From NCBI GenBank assembly GCA_030698645.1, contig JAUYMV010000691.1, forward strand, positions 1 to 5,788: 5,788 nt of DNA, in the 5' to 3' direction. Each line of letters begins with the position of its first letter. The stretch's first letter is position 1. The notes beneath the pieces are model-generated. The model had not been told where the DNA came from and did not search any database. It saw only the letters and a list, made by a program, of their open reading frames with translations. Shown in pieces: positions 1-5,064 of the stretch. The stretch is from Mesorhizobium sp. Lineage in GTDB: Bacteria > Pseudomonadota > Alphaproteobacteria > Rhizobiales > Rhizobiaceae. The translations under genes and the position numbers were made by a program.

Positions 1-298
1 ACTTGCGCGGCGTTCCGGTCGCCAGCACGATCCGGCGCCCGGCCGCGTGCTCCTCGCGCAGCCGCGCCAGGACTTCTGGCCGGTATGGCAACGAAGCCGG
101 ATCGATGTCGATGCGCGCCGCGATCTCGGTCTTCACCCGCCCCGGACCCGACAGGATCCAGATCGGCACGAGAAACAGATAGAGCGGGTTCTTCCTGAGC
201 AGCAGGAATAGCCCCTCCCAGAGGAGATCGCCTGCGATCAGCGTACCGTCCAGATCGACGGCGAGCGGTACGGCGGTGCGATCCGGCCTGGCATCCAT
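1..298 (-). CDS. HAD-domain protein, probably HAD-UbiA prenyltransferase fusion, partial
   Basis: This is the first 99 codons of a minus-strand gene that continues beyond the left edge. Residues 13-21 (AVDLDGTLI) are a textbook HAD motif I, with nucleophile Asp15 and acid/base Asp17. VLATGT near residues 91-96 fits motif II, with Thr94 as the phosphate-binding hydroxyl. Between them lie a hydrophobic stretch (about residues 39-50) and the segment GPGRVKTEIAARI. In rhizobia this pattern is typical of proteins with a HAD domain followed by a UbiA-type membrane prenyltransferase domain, which transfers polyprenyl groups to an acceptor. The UbiA part is outside the window, so a stand-alone HAD phosphatase is not excluded. 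The start is the ATG at 298. Its Shine-Dalgarno is weak (GGGG about 11 bases upstream), and an in-frame GTG eight codons further upstream is an alternative. The HAD assignment is firm; the fusion is inferred from family resemblance. Confidence 0.75.
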   Translation of the reverse strand, partial: MDARPDRTAVPLAVDLDGTLIAGDLLWEGLFLLLRKNPLYLFLVPIWILSGPGRVKTEIAARIDIDPASLPYRPEVLARLREEHAAGRRIVLATGTPRK

Positions 299-359
299 GA
301 ACAAGCAACCCCAACAGCTTCGCACCTGTTCTTGGCGCGCTTCGCGGGACACTAGGGCG

Positions 360-387
360 GTCCGGCTACAGAAAGCTGAATCCGGAC
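360..387. repeat. Dyad-symmetric element upstream of the HAD/UbiA gene
   Basis: The arms GTCCGG (360-365) and CCGGAC (382-387) are perfect inverted repeats. Inside them a second pair, CAG (369-371) and CTG (376-378), closes an AAAG loop, with a symmetric 3x3 internal loop between the two stems. No T-run follows on either strand, so it does not look like an intrinsic terminator. It could be an operator or a leader hairpin of the minus-strand HAD/UbiA transcript. Function is unknown; the symmetry is directly visible. Confidence 0.4.
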
Positions 388-419
388 GCGTTTGCGAGGG
401 GGTGGCGGTGTGCTTTTGT

Positions 420-439
420 CGATCAGTCTTAACAGATCG
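420..439. promoter_or_regulatory. Imperfect 20-bp palindrome, candidate operator
   Basis: The arms CGATC (420-424) and GATCG (435-439) are perfect inverted repeats, and GT/AC (426-427/432-433) extend the symmetry, giving 7 of 10 matching pairs about a TT centre. It lies between the terminator at 454-478 and the start of the HAD/UbiA gene, where the promoter of that gene would be expected. I could not identify a convincing -35/-10 pair here. The length and symmetry suit a dimeric repressor site, but a chance palindrome is possible. Confidence 0.3.
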
Positions 440-453
440 TAACCGGGAAACGT

Positions 454-478
454 AAAAGGCCGGGCACTCTGCCCGGCC
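454..478 (-). terminator. Rho-independent terminator of the small exported-protein gene
   Basis: GGCCGGGC (458-465) and GCCCGGCC (471-478) form a perfect 8-bp G/C stem with a 5-base loop. Read on the minus strand, the stem is followed directly by TTTT (457-454). It begins 24 bases past the TGA at 503-505, which fits termination of the 503-763 gene. No terminator hairpin is seen between that gene and the channel gene upstream, so it may also end a transcript covering both. Confidence 0.85.
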
Positions 479-502
479 GTCGCGTTCGATAGCTTGCCCG
501 GT

Positions 503-763
503 TCAGCGGATGCGCATGCGCCCGCCGCTGATCTCGACGGTCTCGCTGCCGAGCAGCGTCTCGCGCTCGCCCTCGAGCGACACGAAGCAGCCGTTCGGGC
601 AGAAATCGGCCGCCTGGCCGGCGGCCAGCGAAAGTTCCTGCTGACTGTCGCCTTCGGTCACGATGACCGTCCGCGCTTCCGCGTCGCTGTTGACGATACT
701 GGCCGCGTTGGACCAGCCACTGAGCGCGACGAGCGCGGCAATCGCGATGTAAATTCGTGTCAT
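503..763 (-). CDS. Small exported protein of unknown function (86 aa)
   Basis: The 86-residue product starts with a typical Sec signal peptide: Arg3, a hydrophobic core over about residues 5-15, and a likely cleavage site after SNA (residue 20). The mature part is about 66 residues, rich in short beta-prone stretches (RTVIVTEG, QELSLAAG, ETVEISGG), with a single CPNGC motif (Cys55 and Cys59) that could form a small disulphide loop in the periplasm. I do not recognise a characterised family. It resembles small uncharacterised secreted proteins seen in rhizobial genomes, which is recollection, not a search. The start at 763 has only a poor Shine-Dalgarno (AGG very close, GGAG 14 bases away), but no other in-frame start would keep an intact signal peptide. 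It has a candidate promoter at 825-852 and a strong terminator behind it, so it can be a single-gene unit. A 120-residue reading frame on the opposite strand is judged a shadow. Confidence 0.8.
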   Translation of the reverse strand: MTRIYIAIAALVALSGWSNAASIVNSDAEARTVIVTEGDSQQELSLAAGQAADFCPNGCFVSLEGERETLLGSETVEISGGRMRIR

Positions 764-824
764 AGACCTACCGGTGTCTCCACCGCCTCTTGTCTGAGGG
801 ACGCAATGGCCCCTTGTGAGAAAG

Positions 825-852
825 CTTATAGGAAAGTTCGTCTGAACGGCAA
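825..852 (-). promoter_or_regulatory. Candidate sigma70-type promoter for the 503-763 gene
   Basis: On the minus strand, TTGCCG (852-847) and TATAAG (830-825) are separated by 16 bases, giving a good match to the housekeeping -35/-10 pattern. The predicted transcript start near 818 would leave a leader of about 55 bases before the ATG at 763. The -35 box overlaps one copy of an 8-base direct repeat. The promoter lies just past the stop codon of the channel gene. Confidence 0.45.
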
Positions 853-860
853 CTGAACGG
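842..860. repeat. Tandem CTGAACGG direct repeats with 11-bp period
   Basis: CTGAACGG occurs exactly at 842-849 and again at 853-860, a centre-to-centre spacing of 11 bp. On the minus strand this reads CCGTTCAG-TTG-CCGTTCAG. The copies flank and overlap the -35 box of the candidate promoter for the small exported-protein gene. Phased repeats near one helical turn are characteristic of OmpR/PhoB-type response-regulator sites, but no regulator can be named here. A short GTTC/GAAC inverted repeat (836-847) overlaps the first copy. Confidence 0.4.
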
Positions 861-864
861 GTCG

Positions 865-3333
865 TTAATCTGGATCGGGCCGCTTCCCCCGGCGCTTGCC
901 TGGCGCTGGCGCTGGCGCCGCCACGTCGGCCAGTTTATCGGCAAGACGGTCGCGGTCGGCGATCCTGATATTGAGATCCCGTTGCGGGAACGGGATCTTG
1001 ATGCCCTCCCGCTCGAACGTTTCGAAAATGGTGAAACGCAAGTCGTTCTGCACGATGACGCTGTTCATGATGTCGGCCAGGAAGACGCGCACCTCGAAAT
1101 CGAGCGACGACCCGCCGAACCCGCCGAACAGCACGAACGGCTCGGGGTTTTTCAAGACCAGCGGATGCGCCTTGGCTATCTCCGTCAGGATGGCGTGGAC
1201 GCGCCTTGGGTCGGAATCGTAGGAGACGCCAATCGGGATCTCGATTCGGCCGAGCCGGTTCTTGTGCGTCCAGTTGCCGACAGCCGCGTTGATCAGCTCG
1301 GAGTTCGGCAGGATCACCGTCTGGCGCTGGAAGGTTTCGATCTCGGTCGCCCGCACGCTGATCTTGCGCACCGTTCCGGACACCGGGCCGGCGATGATCC
1401 AGTCGCCGACCTTGAACGGACGCTCGGCGAGCAGGATCAGCCCGGATACGAAATTCGACACCACGTTCTGAAGGCCGAAGCCGATGCCGAGCGACAGCGC
1501 GCCGGCGACGAGCGCGAGGCTGGACAGGTCGATGCCGGCGGCCGAAATGCCGATCAGCCCGGCGATCGCGACGCCGGCATAGCCGACCGCCGTGCGGATC
1601 GAGTTTCGCACGCCCGCGTCGACCCGCCCCCGCGCCATGACGGTGCCATCCAGCCAGCGCTGGAACCAGCGCGTCGCATAATAGCCGATCGCGAAGACGG
1701 CGATGCCGGTGACGATGCCGATCAGCGAGAAAGACACCGTCCCGATGCGTATCTCGTGGGCGAGACTGTAGGCCCAGGCGCGGATGTCGCCCCACTGGAA
1801 ACCCCATTGCAGCAGGATCAGCGGCACGCCGACGACGAACACCAGAAGATTGACCAGCATGCTGGTGACGAGCGCGAGCTGGTCGAAGCCGGCCTCCTCG
1901 ACCTGGAAGCGCTTTTCGAGCCGCCGGCCGAGCGCCGTTCCGGCAAAGGCGCCCTCCTCGGAAATCGCGCGCGCGCTCAGAATGCCGATATACATCATCG
2001 CCAGGATCGCGCCCGTGACGACGATCTGCTGCGACATGAAGCGGGAGAATCCGATATAGCCGAGCAGCGCCGCGGCGAGCGTCACGCTGCCGAGCAGATA
2101 GAGCGAAAGGCGCAGCCAGACAGGCCATGGCCTCGGCGTCCCGTCGGCATTGACGCGCGGCTTGACGTGGCCGATCAGCACCACCAGCACACCGACGATG
2201 ACGGTGGCGACAAGGCTCTCGCCGACCGTCAGCGACAGCGGCGACCCCATGGTGGCGAACACCCTGGTCAGGAAGAAATCCGCCCCGCTGACGATGGCGG
2301 TCAGCGTGATCAACAGCACCAGCACGCCGGCCGGGCGCGATTCGATTTCCACCAGGCGCCAGTTCGGCCGTTTCGGCGAAAGCGCCGCCATTGCCAGCCG
2401 GCGCACGAAATACGTGCTCGCGATGACAACGAAAAATGCCCACAGCATGGCGCCGATGTCGCCGCGCAGAACATTGAAATAATTGAAGAAGTACCAGGTT
2501 CCGGCAAGGAATACCGAAATGGACGCCGAGCGCAGCAGGGTCGACCAGAACGCCACCGACAGCCGGCTGATATAAGGCGGATCCGCCTCGGCCGGATCGG
2601 GTACGATCAGGTTGCCGAACAGCCGTCGGCCGCCGATCAGCAGGATCGCGGCGCCGGCCAGCGCGAAGAAGGTGGCGGCGAGCACCGACGACAGCTTGAA
2701 CTGGATGACGAAGCGCAGCCAGGACGTCACGACGCGGGTAAACTTGGTGGATTCGCTGCGCAGGCCGTCCAGGACCTCGCCGACGAGGGCGTAGTTGATG
2801 TCGTAGCGTTTCGACAGCGTGCTCGCGAACAGGTCGCGACGCAGTTGCGCGATCCTGCCGATCTGGCGGTTCACGCCAAGCGAGGTGGTCTCCGCCGCGC
2901 CGATCAACACGTTGATCTGGCTTTTTTCGCGTAGCAAGGCCATCCGCTCGTTGGCGACGATTTCGGCCTCCGCCGGCTGGCCTTCGGCCGGAACCGGGCC
3001 GAGGAGTTCGAGCCGCGTGTTGATCTCCGTCAGCCGCGGGCGGAACGCCACGCCCGCGGCCAGCGCTTCGCTGGCGATTCGTTCGAGTTCGAGGCGCAGT
3101 TCGACCAGCCGCGCATCGTCCTGCGCATTGGCGTCGACCCGCTTCGACAATTCCTCGGCGCGCTTCGCGAGACCGTCGATGACAGGCTGCATCTCCTGAA
3201 CGATCTGCGGCACGGCCGGCGCGGCAGCCATATCCTGCGCGGCAGCCGGTCCGAGGCCGCAGAGCAGCACGATGACGGCCGCCATGAACGCGCTGGATAG
3301 GTCACGGATCGATGCGTTTCGGTGTCGATTCAA
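865..3333 (-). CDS. MscS-family mechanosensitive channel with periplasmic N-terminal domain
   Basis: An 822-residue inner-membrane channel protein that should release solutes on hypo-osmotic shock. From the TTG start chosen here, residues 1-32 are a signal peptide (RHRN n-region, hydrophobic core, AAAQ cleavage region). Residues 33 to about 215 are a charged, helix-rich periplasmic region that resembles the DUF3772 domain found before MscS modules in alphaproteobacteria. About ten hydrophobic segments follow (roughly 217-235, 262-284, 294-311, 337-354, 372-388, 409-428, 435-453, 489-511, 532-551, 579-601). The pore helix (about 606-635) carries the Gly/Ala-rich MscS TM3 signature GALSLGIGFGLQ. 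RPFKVGDW (about 638-645) then opens the beta domain, LPNS (675-678) is conserved, and a cytoplasmic alpha/beta domain with GVSYDSDP and FPQRDLNIRI follows. The tail is basic and Ala/Pro-rich. E. coli MscS is about 286 residues, so this belongs to the large multi-TM subgroup. The frame is open up to 3612, but that extension would overlap soxB and its promoter. The TTG at 3333 has AGGA six bases upstream. A shorter alternative starts at the ATG at 3285. Confidence 0.9.
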   Translation of the reverse strand: MNRHRNASIRDLSSAFMAAVIVLLCGLGPAAAQDMAAAPAVPQIVQEMQPVIDGLAKRAEELSKRVDANAQDDARLVELRLELERIASEALAAGVAFRPRLTEINTRLELLGPVPAEGQPAEAEIVANERMALLREKSQINVLIGAAETTSLGVNRQIGRIAQLRRDLFASTLSKRYDINYALVGEVLDGLRSESTKFTRVVTSWLRFVIQFKLSSVLAATFFALAGAAILLIGGRRLFGNLIVPDPAEADPPYISRLSVAFWSTLLRSASISVFLAGTWYFFNYFNVLRGDIGAMLWAFFVVIASTYFVRRLAMAALSPKRPNWRLVEIESRPAGVLVLLITLTAIVSGADFFLTRVFATMGSPLSLTVGESLVATVIVGVLVVLIGHVKPRVNADGTPRPWPVWLRLSLYLLGSVTLAAALLGYIGFSRFMSQQIVVTGAILAMMYIGILSARAISEEGAFAGTALGRRLEKRFQVEEAGFDQLALVTSMLVNLLVFVVGVPLILLQWGFQWGDIRAWAYSLAHEIRIGTVSFSLIGIVTGIAVFAIGYYATRWFQRWLDGTVMARGRVDAGVRNSIRTAVGYAGVAIAGLIGISAAGIDLSSLALVAGALSLGIGFGLQNVVSNFVSGLILLAERPFKVGDWIIAGPVSGTVRKISVRATEIETFQRQTVILPNSELINAAVGNWTHKNRLGRIEIPIGVSYDSDPRRVHAILTEIAKAHPLVLKNPEPFVLFGGFGGSSLDFEVRVFLADIMNSVIVQNDLRFTIFETFEREGIKIPFPQRDLNIRIADRDRLADKLADVAAPAPAPGKRRGKRPDPD
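900..917. repeat. Hexanucleotide tandem repeat (CTGGCG x3) in the channel gene
   Basis: Three exact tandem copies of CTGGCG lie near the 3' end of the minus-strand channel gene and encode an Ala-Pro run just before the basic C-terminal tail (GKRRGKR). Because the unit is six bases, slippage would change the length of the linker without shifting the frame. It is probably a flexible linker and nothing more. Confidence 0.5.
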
Positions 3334-3343
3334 CGGGCATCCT
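3331..3343 (-). promoter_or_regulatory. Ribosome binding site and TTG start of the MscS-family gene
   Basis: On the minus strand AGGA (3343-3340) lies six bases before the TTG at 3333-3331. This start places Arg-His-Arg immediately before the hydrophobic signal sequence, giving a normal n-region. The upstream in-frame ATG at 3366 has no Shine-Dalgarno and overlaps the candidate -10 box, and the first ATG at 3612 lies inside soxB. The ATG at 3285 lacks basic residues before its hydrophobic core. Confidence 0.6.
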
Positions 3344-3365
3344 GCCGACTGGGGACCGGGGAGCA

Positions 3366-3394
3366 TCAATAGGGGCGCGCGCACCCGGCGGCAA
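3366..3394 (-). promoter_or_regulatory. Candidate promoter of the MscS-family gene
   Basis: On the minus strand TTGCCG (3394-3389) and TATTGA (3371-3366) are separated by 17 bases, the ideal spacing. The predicted transcript start near 3359 leaves a leader of about 26 bases before the TTG at 3333, consistent with the start chosen. The -35 hexamer is identical to that proposed for the 503-763 gene. The spacer is extremely G/C-rich (GCGCGCGC). Confidence 0.45.
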
Positions 3395-3439
3395 GCCGTC
3401 GCATCCAAGGTCGGCCCTGTGAAAAGCCATGGCGGATTC

Positions 3440-3470
3440 TTGGCCTTTGCGGCGCAAGCCGGTCTATAGT
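3440..3470 (+). promoter_or_regulatory. Candidate promoter of the sox operon
   Basis: TATAGT (3465-3470) is a good -10 box. The best -35 candidate is TTGGCC (3440-3445), but the 19-base spacer is longer than ideal, so an activator may be needed or the -35 may be wrong. A transcript start near 3477 would give a leader of about 26 bases before the ATG at 3503. It lies back-to-back with the MscS-gene promoter; the two -35 boxes are about 45 bases apart, room for a shared regulator. Confidence 0.35.
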
Positions 3471-3502
3471 CTGCCGCAGGAAATCGTGGGGCATTGCCGG
3501 GA

Positions 3503-4762
3503 ATGGCGGAATATTCGGTCTTTTCACTTCTGAAGAATGCCGTCTCCGGCAATCGCGACTGGAAACCGGCCTGGCGCAAGCCCGACCCGAAGCCCGAATA
3601 CGACGTCATCATCGTCGGTGGCGGCGGGCACGGCCTGGCGACCGCCTACTATCTGGCCAAGGAGCACGGCATCACCAATGTCGCGGTGGTCGAGAAGGGC
3701 TGGCTCGGCCAGGGCAATATCGGCCGCAACACGACGATCGTGCGCTCCAACTACATGCTGCCGGACAACACGCATTTCTACGAGCACTCGATGAAGCTGT
3801 GGGAAAACCTCTCCCACGAGCTCAACTTCAACGTCATGTTCTCGCAGCGCGGCATCCTCAACCTGGCCCACACGCCTTCGCAGCTCGACGATTATGCGCG
3901 GCGTGGCAACGCCATGCGCCATTGCGGCGTCGATGCCGAACTGCTGCGTCCGGCGGCGATCGCCAAACTGGTGCCGGGGCTCGACCTCTCGGGTTCGGCG
4001 CGGTTTCCGGTCATCGGCGGCCTGATGCAGCCGCGCGCCGGCACGGCGCGCCATGACGCCGTCGCCTGGGGCTATGCGCGCGGCGCCGACCGGCGCGGCG
4101 TCGATATGCTGGAGAATTGCGAGGTCATCGGCTTCCTGCGCGACGGCGACCGCATCACCGGCGTCAAGACGACGCGCGGCGACATCCGCGCGAAAAAGAT
4201 CGCCGTCGCGGTCGCCGGCCACACCGGCCAGGTCATGAAGCTCGCCGGCGTCGACCGGCTGCCGATCGAGAGCCATGTGCTGCAGGCCTTCGTCTCGGAA
4301 TCGCTGAAACCCTTCGTCGACACCGTCGTCACCTTCGGCGGCGGCCACCTCTACATGTCGCAATCCGACAAGGGCGGCCTCGTCTTCGGCGGCGACATCG
4401 ACGGCTACAACACCTACGCCCAGCGCGGCAACCTGCCTGTGGTCGAGGAAGTGATGAGCGAGATGGTGGCGCTGTTTCCGGGCCTCGCGCGCGTCCGCCT
4501 GCTGCGCTCCTGGGGTGGCATCATGGACATGTCGATGGACGGCACGCCGATCATCACCACCGGCCCGCTGCCCGGCATGTATCTCAACACCGGCTGGTGC
4601 TATGGCGGCTTCAAGGCGACGCCGGCTTCGGGCTGGTGCTTTGCCTGGACCATCGCCAAGGACGAGCCGCACAAGTTCAACGCGCCGTTCACGCTCGACC
4701 GCTTCCATCGCGGCATCCTCATTGACGAGAAGGGCCAGGGTTCGACGCCCCGGCTGCACTGA
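3503..4762 (+). CDS. soxB: Sarcosine oxidase subunit beta
   Basis: A 419-residue FAD-dependent subunit of cytoplasmic heterotetrameric sarcosine oxidase, which demethylates sarcosine to glycine and passes the methyl group to tetrahydrofolate while reducing O2 to H2O2. The dinucleotide-binding motif is VGGGGHG (residues 38-44), and Glu64 (VVEKGW) is placed to bind the FAD ribose. RNTTIVRSNY (76-85) is the conserved flavin-contact stretch of the family. His184 in RHDAVAWGYARGA aligns by eye with the histidine that carries covalent FMN at the SoxA/SoxB interface in characterised enzymes. NTGWCYGGFKATPASG (362-377) is the C-terminal flavin-site signature. The length matches the usual 405-420 residues. 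I chose the ATG at 3503 because it gives the standard M-x-x-YSVFSLL N-terminus; GTGGGG lies 11 bases upstream. A TTG at 3494 would add three residues. Its TGA overlaps the soxD ATG by one base. Confidence 0.95.
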   Translation: MAEYSVFSLLKNAVSGNRDWKPAWRKPDPKPEYDVIIVGGGGHGLATAYYLAKEHGITNVAVVEKGWLGQGNIGRNTTIVRSNYMLPDNTHFYEHSMKLWENLSHELNFNVMFSQRGILNLAHTPSQLDDYARRGNAMRHCGVDAELLRPAAIAKLVPGLDLSGSARFPVIGGLMQPRAGTARHDAVAWGYARGADRRGVDMLENCEVIGFLRDGDRITGVKTTRGDIRAKKIAVAVAGHTGQVMKLAGVDRLPIESHVLQAFVSESLKPFVDTVVTFGGGHLYMSQSDKGGLVFGGDIDGYNTYAQRGNLPVVEEVMSEMVALFPGLARVRLLRSWGGIMDMSMDGTPIITTGPLPGMYLNTGWCYGGFKATPASGWCFAWTIAKDEPHKFNAPFTLDRFHRGILIDEKGQGSTPRLH

Positions 4763-5064
4763 TGCTGATCAATTGTCCTTACTGCGGGCCGCGCGACGTG
4801 TCCGAATTCACCTACCAGGGCGACGACAACCGCGTCCGACCGGACCAGGCCTCGACCGACCAGGCGGCGTGGAACGCCTATACCTATGACCGCGTCAACA
4901 CGATGGGCGACCACAAGGAACTGTGGCTGCATTCGGGCGGCTGCCGCGCGCACCTGCGCGTCACGCGCTCGACCCTGACGCACGCGATTTCCAGCGTCGC
5001 CTTCGTGCGCGACCATGGCGAGAAGAAATCAGCCGCCCGCCGCAAGCCGGGAGTGCGCGCATGA
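4762..5064 (+). CDS. soxD: Sarcosine oxidase subunit delta
   Basis: A 100-residue zinc-binding small subunit of sarcosine oxidase that packs against the alpha subunit and is structural rather than catalytic. The zinc ligands are visible as Cys5-x2-Cys8 (CPYC) and His57-x3-Cys61 (HSGGC), matching the CX2C...HX3C arrangement of known SoxD proteins. Other family marks are GPRDVSEFTYQG right after the first Cys pair, the aromatic stretch AWNAYTYDRVNTMG, and a basic C-terminal tail. The length is typical (about 85-110). It starts one base inside the soxB stop codon (TGATG) and has no good Shine-Dalgarno of its own, so translation is probably coupled to soxB. Its TGA overlaps the soxA start by four bases (ATGA). 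Confidence 0.95.
   Translation: MLINCPYCGPRDVSEFTYQGDDNRVRPDQASTDQAAWNAYTYDRVNTMGDHKELWLHSGGCRAHLRVTRSTLTHAISSVAFVRDHGEKKSAARRKPGVRA
5049..5053 (+). promoter_or_regulatory. Ribosome binding site of soxA
   Basis: GGGAG lies inside the end of soxD, seven bases before the ATG at 5061. It fixes the soxA start within the ATGA overlap and suggests both independent initiation and coupling to soxD. Confidence 0.65.

Noticed and set aside
494..856. 120-codon plus-strand frame over the small exported-protein gene
   Set aside because: It runs across the candidate promoter and the gene itself, has no signal or domain, and competes poorly with the minus-strand frame that has a signal peptide and terminator.
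935..2443. 502-codon minus-strand frame overlapping the channel gene
   Set aside because: It is a frame-shifted shadow of the channel gene, rich in Arg/Ala/Gly/His; the MscS motifs are all in the other frame.
982..2934. 650-codon open frame on the plus strand, antisense to the channel gene
   Set aside because: Its product is a low-complexity Arg/Asp/His/Ala/Gln-rich sequence with no recognisable domain. It mirrors the codon bias of the well-supported MscS-family gene on the other strand.
3372..3388. GCGCGCGC run between genes as possible Z-DNA or repeat element
   Set aside because: It is short and falls in the spacer of a candidate promoter in a very GC-rich genome; no evidence for a special role.
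3334..3612. 93-residue N-terminal extension of the channel protein
   Set aside because: It would precede an obvious signal peptide, overlap the soxB start and promoter region, and contains no domain; judged untranslated.
3524..4759. 411-codon open frame on the minus strand covering nearly all of soxB
   Set aside because: soxB is unmistakable. The antisense product is Ala/Arg/Asp/Val-rich, lacks motifs, and is a GC-bias shadow.
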